Below, in pieces: positions 19,322 to 28,032 of a stretch of DNA of 64,000 bases. The stretch's first letter is position 1. Each line of letters opens with the position of its first letter. Source of the DNA: Psychrobacillus sp. NEAU-3TGS (GTDB lineage: Bacteria > Bacillota > Bacilli > Bacillales_A > Planococcaceae); assembly GCF_029955155.1 (NCBI RefSeq), contig NZ_JAPNOZ010000012.1, positions 62,001 to 126,000 on the forward strand, in the 5' to 3' direction. Both the position numbers and the translations under genes were made by a program. The notes below the pieces were generated by a model. The model searched no databases and was not told the origin of the DNA. It saw nothing but the letters and a program-made list of their open reading frames with translations.

Positions 19322-20764
19322 ATGGTTGTTGGGGAAATCAGTCAAGAGCGGAATCTTATAATTATTGGGGGAGGGCCAGGTGGTTACAGTGCCGCCATAC
19401 GGGCTGCACAGCTTGGTCTTACAGTCACGTTAATTGAACAGGCTGATATGGGGGGTGTCTGTTTGAATAATGGTTGTATACCCTCTAAAGTTTTTACACA
19501 TGCAGCCGCAAAACTATCAGAAACCGCTCATCTAAACAGCCTTGGAATTGGAAGTTCAGATATGCTCTTCGATTTCAAAAAGCTAAGCTCTTATAAAACG
19601 AATATTATAAATCAGCTTAGGTCAGGTGTAGAAAGTTTATGTAAGGAAAATAAAATTGAAATAATACGTGGGAAAGCCACACTCCTATCTGTTAATAAAA
19701 TCGGAGTAGAAAATGGACATCAATTCGATATTTATACATTTGAGCAACTCATTATCGCAACTGGTAGTAAGCCTATCACACCAGAGGTTAAGAAAGTAAA
19801 AGATTCAAGAGTATTATTGACGAATGAAATATATAAGATGGATAAAATTCCAGAACACCTCATTGTACGGGGGCAAGATTACATTGCACTTGAAATTGCT
19901 TCTAGCTTTGCGGCATTTGGTGCTCATGTCAGTGTTGTAATTGATGCCAAACTAGGTCTTCCTTTCGATGACTGTATAAATAAAGAATTAACCCGTTTGT
20001 TTAAAAAGCGGAAAATAAAAATGTTAAAAGAAGTGGATTTCATTTCAAAACATGAGACGGAAGAAGATATTACAATAACCTTTTTATCAGATAGAAATGT
20101 AGTGGAGACAATCAGTGGATCTCATCTATTTGTTTCTGAAAACAGGAAGCCTAATTTGGAGGAGCTTGGAATAATCCGCTTCGGAATCGAATTGACTGCA
20201 GAAGGATTTGTTAAGGTTGACAATGATATGCGATCATCCATCCCTTCTATATATGCAATCGGTGACATAACCGGTGGCCCAATGCTCGCTGGAAAAGCAA
20301 TTAAACAAGGAAAAGCTGCAGCTGCATCCATTGCTGGAATACAAACAGAAGTTGATCTTACATTTATGCCAGTTGTTGTGCATACCATTCCACCAGTCGT
20401 TTCAGTGGGGCTAACGGAAAAAAATGCACATGATATAGGGATAGATATTCGTGTTAGCCAATTTGCTCTTGGTGGTAATGGTTATGCAACAATTACTGGG
20501 AAAAAGGCTGGATTTATTAAAGTTATTTCAGATTCAACAACTGAAATGATACAAGGCATTCATATGATAGGAGAAGGGGCGGTTGAAATGTCTGGCTCCT
20601 TTGTCCAGTTGCTTGAAATGGCAGCGAAAGAAGAAGATATTATTTTTCCACACTATGCGCATCCAGGATACAATGAAGGACTACTTGAAGTAGTAGAGGG
20701 GTTAGTAGGACAAGCAATTCATACTTCACCAATGAAAAAGAAAGACTTAACGAAGATTTTATAA
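19322..20764 (+). CDS. dihydrolipoyl dehydrogenase (E3) with degenerate NAD motif
   Basis: 480 residues. The N-terminal FAD motif IIGGGPGGYSAAIRAAQLG and redox disulfide GVCLNNGCIPSK are intact, and the C-terminal AHPGYNEG keeps the catalytic His and Glu. The second dinucleotide motif, normally GGGYIGLE, reads VRGQDYIALE, so two of the three key glycines are missing; NAD binding may be weakened or altered. It completes the E1-E2-E3 set. The final residues diverge from housekeeping E3, suggesting a dedicated catabolic copy. No clear terminator before the ABC transporter genes. Confidence 0.82.
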   Translation: MVVGEISQERNLIIIGGGPGGYSAAIRAAQLGLTVTLIEQADMGGVCLNNGCIPSKVFTHAAAKLSETAHLNSLGIGSSDMLFDFKKLSSYKTNIINQLRSGVESLCKENKIEIIRGKATLLSVNKIGVENGHQFDIYTFEQLIIATGSKPITPEVKKVKDSRVLLTNEIYKMDKIPEHLIVRGQDYIALEIASSFAAFGAHVSVVIDAKLGLPFDDCINKELTRLFKKRKIKMLKEVDFISKHETEEDITITFLSDRNVVETISGSHLFVSENRKPNLEELGIIRFGIELTAEGFVKVDNDMRSSIPSIYAIGDITGGPMLAGKAIKQGKAAAASIAGIQTEVDLTFMPVVVHTIPPVVSVGLTEKNAHDIGIDIRVSQFALGGNGYATITGKKAGFIKVISDSTTEMIQGIHMIGEGAVEMSGSFVQLLEMAAKEEDIIFPHYAHPGYNEGLLEVVEGLVGQAIHTSPMKKKDLTKIL

Positions 20765-20895
20765 AAGCTAAAACCGTTTTACGAAGATAAAAGACTGAAT
20801 ATTTTAATTTTTATATGATATTGAGTTAGTAACGTTTTTTTACATTAGATCCAAATAAATACAAAATAAAATGGAGTAGAAGAGGGGGAATTGTA

Positions 20896-21870
20896 TTGAA
20901 GAACGGTTTGAAAAAAATGTTGGCTGTTTTTTTCAGTTCTACACTAATACTTGCGGCATGTAGTGATGGAGGGGAAAAAGAGGCATCTTCGGAGAAATAT
21001 AAAATAGGCGTTACTCAGATTGTTGAACACCCTTCCCTAAATGCGGCTTTCGATGGCTTTAAAAAGGCCATAGAAGATGCAGGAATCAATGCGGAATATG
21101 AGGTTCAAAACGCTCAAGGTGATAATAGTTCTAATACGACAATTGCAACGAATCTTGTTAGTGCAAATGTAGATCTAATTTTTGCAAATTCAACACCGAG
21201 TGCTCAAGCAGTAGCTAGTGCTACATCAGAAATCCCTATCGTTTTCACTTCAGTAACAGATGCTGTTGGAGCTGAGCTTGTAGACTCAATGGAAAAACCA
21301 GGAGGAAATGTAACTGGCACGATTGATGCTCATCCTGATGCAATTAATAATACTATGAAGTTTCTTAAAGATGAATTGGGAGCAAAAAATGTTGGAATGG
21401 TGTTTAACTCTGGAGAGCAAAATTCTCGCGCTCAAGTAGATGCAGTAAAAGAAATGTTGAAAGAAATGAATATGTCTGTAGTGGAAGCTTCAGTTGCAAC
21501 ATCTGCAGACGTGAAACAAGCAACAGAATCATTAATCGGTAAAGTAGACTCGATGTATATCATTACAGATAACACAGTAGTTTCCGCACTTGAATCTGTA
21601 ATTTCAGTAGCAAATGAAAATAAAATTCCAATGATGGTAGGCGAATTTGACTCCGTTAAACGAGGAGGTCTAGCAGCATACGGCTTTGAATATTTTGACA
21701 TTGGATACGAAGCAGGACAAATGGCTGTCAAAATCTTAAAAGAGGAAAGTAAACCAGCTGACTTACCTGTTCAAATTCCGCAAAAGCTTAAATTGATAAT
21801 GAATAAAGACACAGCATCTACCATAGGAATTATCGTAAAAGACGAATGGAAAGCCGAGTTTAGTGAATAA
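20896..21870 (+). CDS. ABC transporter substrate-binding lipoprotein, TrpX/ABC_sub_bind family
   Basis: 324 residues starting with a lipoprotein signal ending LILAAC (Cys about residue 22). The mature part (YKIGVTQIVEHPSLNAAFDGFKKAIEDAG..., TPSAQAVASATSEIPIVFTSVTDAV) is the ABC_sub_bind family that includes the tryptophan/tyrosine-type TrpXYZ systems. Starts at TTG 20896 behind AGAGGGGG. Position after phenylalanine dehydrogenase and the E1-E3 genes suggests uptake of phenylalanine or another aromatic amino acid or keto acid (inference). Confidence 0.82.
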   Translation: MKNGLKKMLAVFFSSTLILAACSDGGEKEASSEKYKIGVTQIVEHPSLNAAFDGFKKAIEDAGINAEYEVQNAQGDNSSNTTIATNLVSANVDLIFANSTPSAQAVASATSEIPIVFTSVTDAVGAELVDSMEKPGGNVTGTIDAHPDAINNTMKFLKDELGAKNVGMVFNSGEQNSRAQVDAVKEMLKEMNMSVVEASVATSADVKQATESLIGKVDSMYIITDNTVVSALESVISVANENKIPMMVGEFDSVKRGGLAAYGFEYFDIGYEAGQMAVKILKEESKPADLPVQIPQKLKLIMNKDTASTIGIIVKDEWKAEFSE

Positions 21871-21887
21871 ATAGGAGTTGATTCTAA

Positions 21888-22935
21888 ATGTTTTCAGCGA
21901 TGTTTGGCTCAGTGGAGCAAGGAATCATCTATGCAATAATGGCACTTGGTGTGTATTTATCATTCCGAGTTTTAGATTTTCCAGATTTAACAGTTGACGG
22001 GAGTTTTGTAACAGGAGCCGGAGTTGCTGCCACGATGATTGTCCTAGGATATCATCCGGCAGCTGCTACGGCAGTTGCTATAGTTATCGGATTTCTTGCT
22101 GGATGTGTAACCGGCTTCCTACATACTAAAGGAAAAATAAATGCACTATTATCTGGAATATTGATGATGATAGCTTTGTATTCTATTAATCTACGCATTA
22201 TGGGACTGACTTCTGAAAATTCCATTGGTCGTCCGAATATACCATTATTAAATGCCGAAACGATATTTATTCAATTCCAAACTTTTTGGAGTTCTTTAGG
22301 TATCGATAGTAACATTAATCATTTTTTCAGCATGATGGGAGTTCAATACTTGCCTTCTACTTGGGGTACATTGTTCATCATGATCATTATCGTTTTACTC
22401 ATTAAGTTTATCGTTGACTGGTTTTAAAACTGAAGTGGGTCTTGCAATTAGAGCTACTGGTGATAACAAGAAAATGATTCGAAGTTTATCTGCTAATACT
22501 GACACACTTGTAATTGTTGGTCTTGGATTTTCAAATGCATTAGTTGCTTTTTCAGGCGCTCTTATTGCTCAATATGCAAAGTTTGCTGACATCGGAATGG
22601 GAATCGGAATGATTATTATCGGACTTGCTTCAGTCATTATTGGTGAGGCTGTATTTGGTACGAAGACAATATTGCGAACAACCTTTGCAGTAATTGCGGG
22701 AGCTATTATTTATAGAATTGTACTAGGTCTCGCACTTAGAGTGGATTTACTTGATACAGGAGATATGAAATTAATTACTGCTGTTATTGTAATTTGCGCG
22801 TTGATTTTACCACAATACTTTGAAAAGAGGCGGGAAAAAAATAGAAAAGCTAAACGCCTTGCGGAACGGCAAATGGAACATGAACACTTGCTCTTGAGGG
22901 AGGGAAATGCCATTGCTAAAGCTCAGTCAGATTAA
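21888..22935 (+). pseudogene. ABC transporter permease, frameshifted
   Basis: The first frame (MFSAMFGSVEQGIIYAIMALGVYLSFRVLDFPDLTVDG..., about 8 predicted membrane segments over both parts) stops at 22427, while the next frame continues the family sequence KTEVGLAIRATGDNKKMIRS to 22935. One extra base in the T4A4 run at 22422-22429 gives a single frame of about 349 residues, the normal length for this BPD_transp_2-type permease. The flanking substrate-binding and ATPase genes are intact, so this is probably a sequencing indel. The last 29 bp overlap the ATPase gene. Confidence 0.85.
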
Positions 22936-23710
22936 TAAGTTATTTAATGAGGCAACACCAGATGAAAAAATTGCTTTAGATCAAATTAATCTAACGTTAA
23001 ACCCTGGAGATTTTATGACTGTGATTGGTAGCAATGGTGCTGGAAAATCGACGATGCTGAACATGATTTCAGGCGCCCTTACTCCTGATTTTGGTGAAAT
23101 TGAAATAGCAAATAAAAACGTTACAAAAATGCCGGAATATAAACGTTCACAAATGATAGGAAGGGTATTTCAAGACCCAATGGCTGGAACTGCCCCTACG
23201 ATGACCATCGAGGAAAACTTGGCAATGGCTTATTCGCGAAACAAAAAACGTAGATTAAAAAATGGAGTTGACAAGAAGCGACGAGAGTTGTTCCGGACAT
23301 CACTTGAAACACTTCATTTAAACCTGGAAAATCGGTTGAATGCAAAAGTAGGAATGCTTTCTGGAGGGGAGAGGCAAGCGCTTTCTCTTTTGATGGCTAC
23401 ATTTACGCAACCATCTATTTTACTTCTGGATGAACATACTGCTGCACTAGACCCATCACGAGCGGAACTTATTACTAATTTAACAAAGCAGCTCGTTGAA
23501 AAGGATCGGCTAACTACACTAATGATCACACATAATATGCAACAAGCGTTAGACCTCGGGAACAGGCTTATTATGATGGATAAAGGACAAATCATTCTAG
23601 AAATTGAAGCAGAGGAAAAGAAAAAACTAACCATTGCTAAGCTAATGGACGAATTTCAACGCATTCGTGGCGAGAAATTAACTAGTGATAAAGCATTGTT
23701 ATCTGTTTAA
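22907..23710 (+). CDS. ABC transporter ATP-binding protein
   Basis: 267 residues with Walker A GSNGAGKSTM (about 43-52), Q-loop FQDPMAG, signature LSGGERQALSLLMA, Walker B ILLLDEHTAALDP and switch His in ITHNMQQAL. Third component of the aromatic amino acid-type importer. ATG 22907 behind GAGGGAGG overlaps the end of the permease gene by 29 bp, indicating co-translation. Followed by a terminator-like hairpin. Confidence 0.9.
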   Translation: MPLLKLSQINKLFNEATPDEKIALDQINLTLNPGDFMTVIGSNGAGKSTMLNMISGALTPDFGEIEIANKNVTKMPEYKRSQMIGRVFQDPMAGTAPTMTIEENLAMAYSRNKKRRLKNGVDKKRRELFRTSLETLHLNLENRLNAKVGMLSGGERQALSLLMATFTQPSILLLDEHTAALDPSRAELITNLTKQLVEKDRLTTLMITHNMQQALDLGNRLIMMDKGQIILEIEAEEKKKLTIAKLMDEFQRIRGEKLTSDKALLSV

Positions 23711-23736
23711 CAATCTGTTGTTGTGTTTCGAAGCTT

Positions 23737-23798
23737 AAGGCGCTTTACCACTACTTTGCGGTTTCAGGACTTCATCTTACAAGAAAAGCGCCTTTTTT
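23737..23798 (+). terminator. terminator with large loop after the ABC operon
   Basis: AAGGCGCTTT pairs with AAAGCGCCTT across a 40-nt loop, followed by T6. Confidence 0.55.
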
Positions 23799-23836
23799 AA
23801 TTTCTATCTGTCAAGACTCCAAGGCGAAGCTTTAAT

Positions 23837-23856
23837 AGACGTAGAAGCTTACGTCT
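23837..23856. promoter_or_regulatory. palindrome upstream of the hpa operon
   Basis: Inverted repeat AGACGTA-N6-TACGTCT, 60 bp before the first hpa start. Candidate operator; the regulator is not encoded within the operon. Confidence 0.4.
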
Positions 23857-23915
23857 TTCATAAAGTATTTCTTAGGAAATAAATTGTTAGCAAGATGGAA
23901 AAAGGAGTGAAGCAT

Positions 23916-24707
23916 ATGAGCCGAGCTAGTTTTAAAGTGTTGGGGGAACCCGGATTAATAAAAGCTGAAGTAAATACACATATGAATACTGTTGTGATGG
24001 AGGACAACGAGTTAATACCTCATGAAATTCAGTTTGACAACCCGATTACAGGAACTGTTTATGGGACAATGCTGAATTTTAAAGGTGAACTTGAAAGATT
24101 AGGTGATGATGTAAATAACGAACCATATTTTTCGCCTCCTATCGCACCTGTCCTTTATATAAAACCTATGAATACGTTCAATTGTTATGGTGGTTCAATA
24201 CCGATGCCAGTAGGTATATCGAAATTAGAAATGGGAGCGTCTCTCGGAATAGTTATAGGAAAGCAAGCAGTATTTGTGGATGAATCTACTGCATTATCTT
24301 ATGTGGCAGGGTACACGATCGTAAACGATGTTCGAATACCGCATGATAGTTTATTTCGGCCAGCGATTCATTTTCAAGCAAGAGACGGTTTCTGTCCAAT
24401 TGGGCCATGGATTATCGACCGTCATGTAGTAGATAACCCAGATAACATATCAATCCGCATATACATTAATGATAAACTCCAACAAGAAAATTCAACATCC
24501 AATTTAGTTCGTTCAGTCTCACGGTTACTTGCGGATGTGACCGAGTTTATGACATTAAATCCAGGAGATTTGTTACTCGTAGGTGTCCCTGAAGACGCAC
24601 CGCAAGCAAAGGTAGGAGATAAAATTCGAATTGAAATTGACGGTATTGGTAGCTTAGAAAACGTAATTGTTGATGAAAGCGAGTCAAAATGGAGGAAACC
24701 GATATGA
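23916..24707 (+). CDS. hpaG1: FAH-family protein, HpaG N-terminal-half type (homoprotocatechuate pathway)
   Basis: About 263 residues from ATG 23916, preceded by AAAGGAG; the upstream in-frame ATG 23895 lacks a site. FAH superfamily: GYTIVNDVRIPHDSLF and metal-binding region RDGFCPIGPWIIDRH. It resembles one half of the bifunctional HpaG/HpcE (5-oxopent-3-ene-1,2,5-tricarboxylate decarboxylase / 2-hydroxyhepta-2,4-diene-1,7-dioate isomerase). In proteobacteria the two halves are fused; here they are separate adjacent genes overlapping by 4 nt. Confidence 0.75.
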   Translation: MSRASFKVLGEPGLIKAEVNTHMNTVVMEDNELIPHEIQFDNPITGTVYGTMLNFKGELERLGDDVNNEPYFSPPIAPVLYIKPMNTFNCYGGSIPMPVGISKLEMGASLGIVIGKQAVFVDESTALSYVAGYTIVNDVRIPHDSLFRPAIHFQARDGFCPIGPWIIDRHVVDNPDNISIRIYINDKLQQENSTSNLVRSVSRLLADVTEFMTLNPGDLLLVGVPEDAPQAKVGDKIRIEIDGIGSLENVIVDESESKWRKPI

Positions 24708-25462
24708 GAAGAGCACGAGTAGCATATGGGGGTGCCATCCATGAAGCAATTGAATGGGGAAATCAACTCAAATTAGCGGATGGTCGAGTAGTCAAAGAAG
24801 AGGAAATAATGTGGCTTACGCCAATAGAGCCTCGAACAGTGTTTGCATTAGGGCTTAACTATGCGGATCATGCAGCAGAGCTTTCATTTGATGCACCATC
24901 AGACCCCCTTGTCTTTTTGAAAGGACCAAATACGTTGATAGGTCACCAAGCATATACACGTCGCCCAGCAGATGTCACTTACATGCATTATGAGTGTGAA
25001 TTAGCTGTAATAATCGGTGAAACAGCTAGAAATGTCCAAAAAGAAGATGCCTATAAATATGTAAAAGGATACAGTGTCGCCAATGATTATGCGATAAGAG
25101 ATTATTTAGAAAACTACTACCGCCCCAACTTGCGGGTGAAAAATCGAGATACATGTACGCCATTAGGACCCTGGTTAGTCGACGTAAAGGATATTGCCGA
25201 TCCGATGTATCTAAGAATAACAACACACGTTAATAGCGAATTAGTTCAAGAAGGAACAACAGCAGATATGATTTTTGATATTCCATCGATTATTGAGTAT
25301 TTAAGTAGCTTTATGACGTTGAGTGAAAATGATGTCATTCTAACAGGTACTCCTAAAGGATCGGTTAATACAGTAGTAGGAGATGTTGTTGTCACTGAAA
25401 TAGAAGGAATTGGTCGCTTAGTAAATACGATTATCGGGGATGAGGCCTTTACAAATCGATAG
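24704..25462 (+). CDS. hpaG2: FAH-family protein, HpaG C-terminal-half type
   Basis: About 252 residues. FALGLNYADHAAELSFDAPSDPLVFLKGPN, MHYECELAVIIGETARNV and LTGTPKGS are the classic FAH-domain metal and active-site motifs. The start is chosen at ATG 24704, behind GGAGG and overlapping the previous stop (ATGA). With its partner it should decarboxylate and isomerise the ring-cleavage product. HpaH hydratase belongs to the same superfamily, so one of the two might instead act as hydratase. Confidence 0.78.
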   Translation: MRRARVAYGGAIHEAIEWGNQLKLADGRVVKEEEIMWLTPIEPRTVFALGLNYADHAAELSFDAPSDPLVFLKGPNTLIGHQAYTRRPADVTYMHYECELAVIIGETARNVQKEDAYKYVKGYSVANDYAIRDYLENYYRPNLRVKNRDTCTPLGPWLVDVKDIADPMYLRITTHVNSELVQEGTTADMIFDIPSIIEYLSSFMTLSENDVILTGTPKGSVNTVVGDVVVTEIEGIGRLVNTIIGDEAFTNR

Positions 25463-25481
25463 TGCGAAAAGGAGGGTCTAG

Positions 25482-25871
25482 ATGCCACATTTTATTGTCG
25501 AGTATACGGATAATATTAAAGGTGAGACGAATCTTGGAAAGTTGTTTGAGGAAATTCATAAAGTGCTCATTACACAAAATAATGTTTTTCCAATTGGTGG
25601 AATCCGTTCAAGAGCAATTGAATTAAATGAGTACAGAGTGGCTGATGGTACGGAAGACGATGCTTTTGTTCATGCAGTCTTAAAAATTGGTGCCGGACGT
25701 TCAGAGGAAGTAAAAAAAGAAGTGTGTTCTACAATATTTGAAATAATGAAGGCACATTTCTCCCCATTAATGGAAAATAGGTATCTAGCCTTGTCCATGG
25801 AACTGATCGAATTTAGTGAAGCCGGTACTTATAAACATAATAATATTCACGCTAGATTTATAAATAAGTAG
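25482..25871 (+). CDS. hpaF: 5-carboxymethyl-2-hydroxymuconate isomerase
   Basis: 129-residue tautomerase-superfamily protein starting MPHFIVEYTDNI, with the catalytic Pro as residue 2 (N-terminal after Met removal), as in CHMI/HpaF. It isomerises 5-carboxymethyl-2-hydroxymuconate in the homoprotocatechuate meta pathway. ATG 25482 follows AAAGGAGGG. Length and the GIRSRAIELNEYRVADGTEDDAFVHAVLKIGAGR block agree with the family. Co-directional with all hpa genes. Confidence 0.88.
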   Translation: MPHFIVEYTDNIKGETNLGKLFEEIHKVLITQNNVFPIGGIRSRAIELNEYRVADGTEDDAFVHAVLKIGAGRSEEVKKEVCSTIFEIMKAHFSPLMENRYLALSMELIEFSEAGTYKHNNIHARFINK

Positions 25872-25957
25872 TAATCGTCTAGTTCAATAGAGTGAAGTAA
25901 CTAGTATAAAAACTAAGATAAACTGGAAGTATTTATCCAAAAATAGGAGGGAATAGG

Positions 25958-27439
25958 ATGGGTGCACGAACTGGAAAAGAATATATAGAAGGCATAAAAA
26001 ATCGGAAAACGGAAGTATGGATTCACGGAGAGAAAGTAGACGATGTAACAACACACCCAGCGTTTAAAAATGTTGTAGAAAGCGTAGCAGGTCTTTACGA
26101 TTTGCAACATGAGAAACAAGAAAAAATGCTATATACCTCACCTACATCCGGAAAAAAAGTTGGGCTTTCATTCATAACTCCTAAAACGAAAGAAGATCTG
26201 TTCAAAAGACGTGAAATGCATACCGAATGGGCAACTTTTTCTGGTGGTATGATGGGACGTTCTCCAGATTATTTAAATACAAGTATTATGGCATTCGGTA
26301 CTGCTAACCAATTTTTTGCACAAGAAGGTGGAGGAAGTGACCAATTTGCTAAAAATGCATCAGACTACTATGAATATGCTCGTGAAAACGACATTAGTTT
26401 AACTCATACATTAATTCACCCACAAGTGAATCGGTCTATGTTAACGCAGTCTGAACAAAAAGATCCTTATCTTTCCGCGCGTATCACGAAAAAAACTCCC
26501 GACGGAATAATCGTAAATGGCTGTCGACTTTTGGCAACATTAGGCGGGATTACGGATGAGATCGTTGTATTCCCTTCTACTATAAATAGAACACCTGGAA
26601 CTATAGACGATCCATTTGCATTAGCATTTGCAATCCCAAATAATACTCCTGGTTTAAAATTTCTTTCCCGTGAATCCTTTGACTATGGTAAAAGCAAATG
26701 GGACCATCCACTAGGCGCTCGGTTTGATGAGAGTGATGCAATCATTTCATTTGAAGATGTACTTGTCCCGTGGGAAAGAATTTTTGTGTGTGAGAGTACT
26801 GATATTTGTAATCGTACGTATGCCGAGACGAATGCAGTTATCCATATGACGCATCAAGTTATTTCTAAAAATGTCGTAAAAACAGAGTTCATTTTAGGTG
26901 TAGTCATCAGTATGATGGATGCAATTGGTATAGATAAATTCTTGCATGTAAAAGAAAAAGCAAGTGAAATCATGGTTATTTTAGAAGTGTTACGCTCTCA
27001 CCTATATAAATCTGAACACAATGCAAAAATTGATCAATATGGCAATATGACGCCAGACTTTGAACCATTAAATGCAGCACGAAACTGGTTCCCAAAAATG
27101 TATCAGCGTATGCATGAAATCATAAAAATTCTAGGTGCATCAGGATTAATGGCGCTTCCAACTGAATCCGATTTCAGCAATACAGATGTTGGTCCATTAG
27201 TACATCGTTACACTCAAGGTGCAAATATAAATGGTGAAGAAAGAGTACAACTATTCCGCTTAGCTTGGGATATTTCCATAAGTGCGTTCGGTAATCGTCA
27301 AGCACTCTACGAATACTATTTCTTTGGAGATCCAGTGAGAATGTCAAATGCTTATTATGATGGTTTTGATAAGCAACCTTATAAAGACATGGTAACTAAC
27401 TTTTTAAATAAAACGAAAAAAGAAGCCGGCATATTTTAA
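25958..27439 (+). CDS. hpaB: 4-hydroxyphenylacetate 3-monooxygenase, oxygenase component
   Basis: 493-residue HpaB-family FADH2-dependent monooxygenase. GARTGKEYIEGI at the N-terminus, SLTHTLIHPQVNRS and VLVPWERIFV are family hallmarks. It hydroxylates 4-hydroxyphenylacetate to 3,4-dihydroxyphenylacetate with FADH2 from HpaC. ATG 25958 follows AGGAGGGAA. The HpaC reductase gene follows after 41 bp, matching the two-component organisation. Confidence 0.92.
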   Translation: MGARTGKEYIEGIKNRKTEVWIHGEKVDDVTTHPAFKNVVESVAGLYDLQHEKQEKMLYTSPTSGKKVGLSFITPKTKEDLFKRREMHTEWATFSGGMMGRSPDYLNTSIMAFGTANQFFAQEGGGSDQFAKNASDYYEYARENDISLTHTLIHPQVNRSMLTQSEQKDPYLSARITKKTPDGIIVNGCRLLATLGGITDEIVVFPSTINRTPGTIDDPFALAFAIPNNTPGLKFLSRESFDYGKSKWDHPLGARFDESDAIISFEDVLVPWERIFVCESTDICNRTYAETNAVIHMTHQVISKNVVKTEFILGVVISMMDAIGIDKFLHVKEKASEIMVILEVLRSHLYKSEHNAKIDQYGNMTPDFEPLNAARNWFPKMYQRMHEIIKILGASGLMALPTESDFSNTDVGPLVHRYTQGANINGEERVQLFRLAWDISISAFGNRQALYEYYFFGDPVRMSNAYYDGFDKQPYKDMVTNFLNKTKKEAGIF

Positions 27440-27480
27440 GCTTTTCATGCGCTATATATTAGTTGAAAGGAGATGGAATT

Positions 27481-27972
27481 ATGCACCAAATAAACAATGA
27501 AATAGATGATCGTCTGTACCGGAATGTGATGGGCAGTTTCGCAACAGGTGTAACAGTTATTACTACAAAAGTTGCTGATGTTGTGCATGGCATGACTGCA
27601 AATGCATTTATGTCTGTTTCCTTAAATCCTAAGCTTATCGCAGTCAGTATTGGAGCAAATGCAAAGATGCACCATCATATAAAATATTCGAAGAAATTTG
27701 CTATTAACATTTTATCATCAAATCAACTAAAAGAATCGAAACAATTTTCGGGTCAGCTTCAATCAGAAACTGAAATAACATTCGTTAACTACAATGGATT
27801 GCCGATTTTAGAAGATACATTAGCTGTTGTTACATGCGAACTGCATAGCGAATATGTAGTAGGAGACCATACGATTTTTATAGGTCAGGTTACTGGCGCT
27901 AAGATTGAACAAAAAGATCCACTATTATTTAGTCAAGGGAAGTATAGGGAACTAAAGGAATTACAGATATAA
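27481..27972 (+). CDS. hpaC: flavin reductase, HpaC component
   Basis: 163 residues from ATG 27481 (ribosome site AAAGGAGATGG); a TTG 18 bp upstream is unlikely because it would lie inside the ribosome site. Flavin reductase-like FMN-binding split barrel: YRNVMGSFATGVTVITT, GMTANAFMSVSLNPKLIAVSI, FAINILS and a C-terminal LLFSQGKYREL. It supplies reduced flavin to HpaB. Confidence 0.9.
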   Translation: MHQINNEIDDRLYRNVMGSFATGVTVITTKVADVVHGMTANAFMSVSLNPKLIAVSIGANAKMHHHIKYSKKFAINILSSNQLKESKQFSGQLQSETEITFVNYNGLPILEDTLAVVTCELHSEYVVGDHTIFIGQVTGAKIEQKDPLLFSQGKYRELKELQI

Positions 27973-28032
27973 CAATGGTTGGTACCTAGACTAAATAGAT
28001 GAATGAAGTTTACTTAAAAGGAGAAGATTCTA

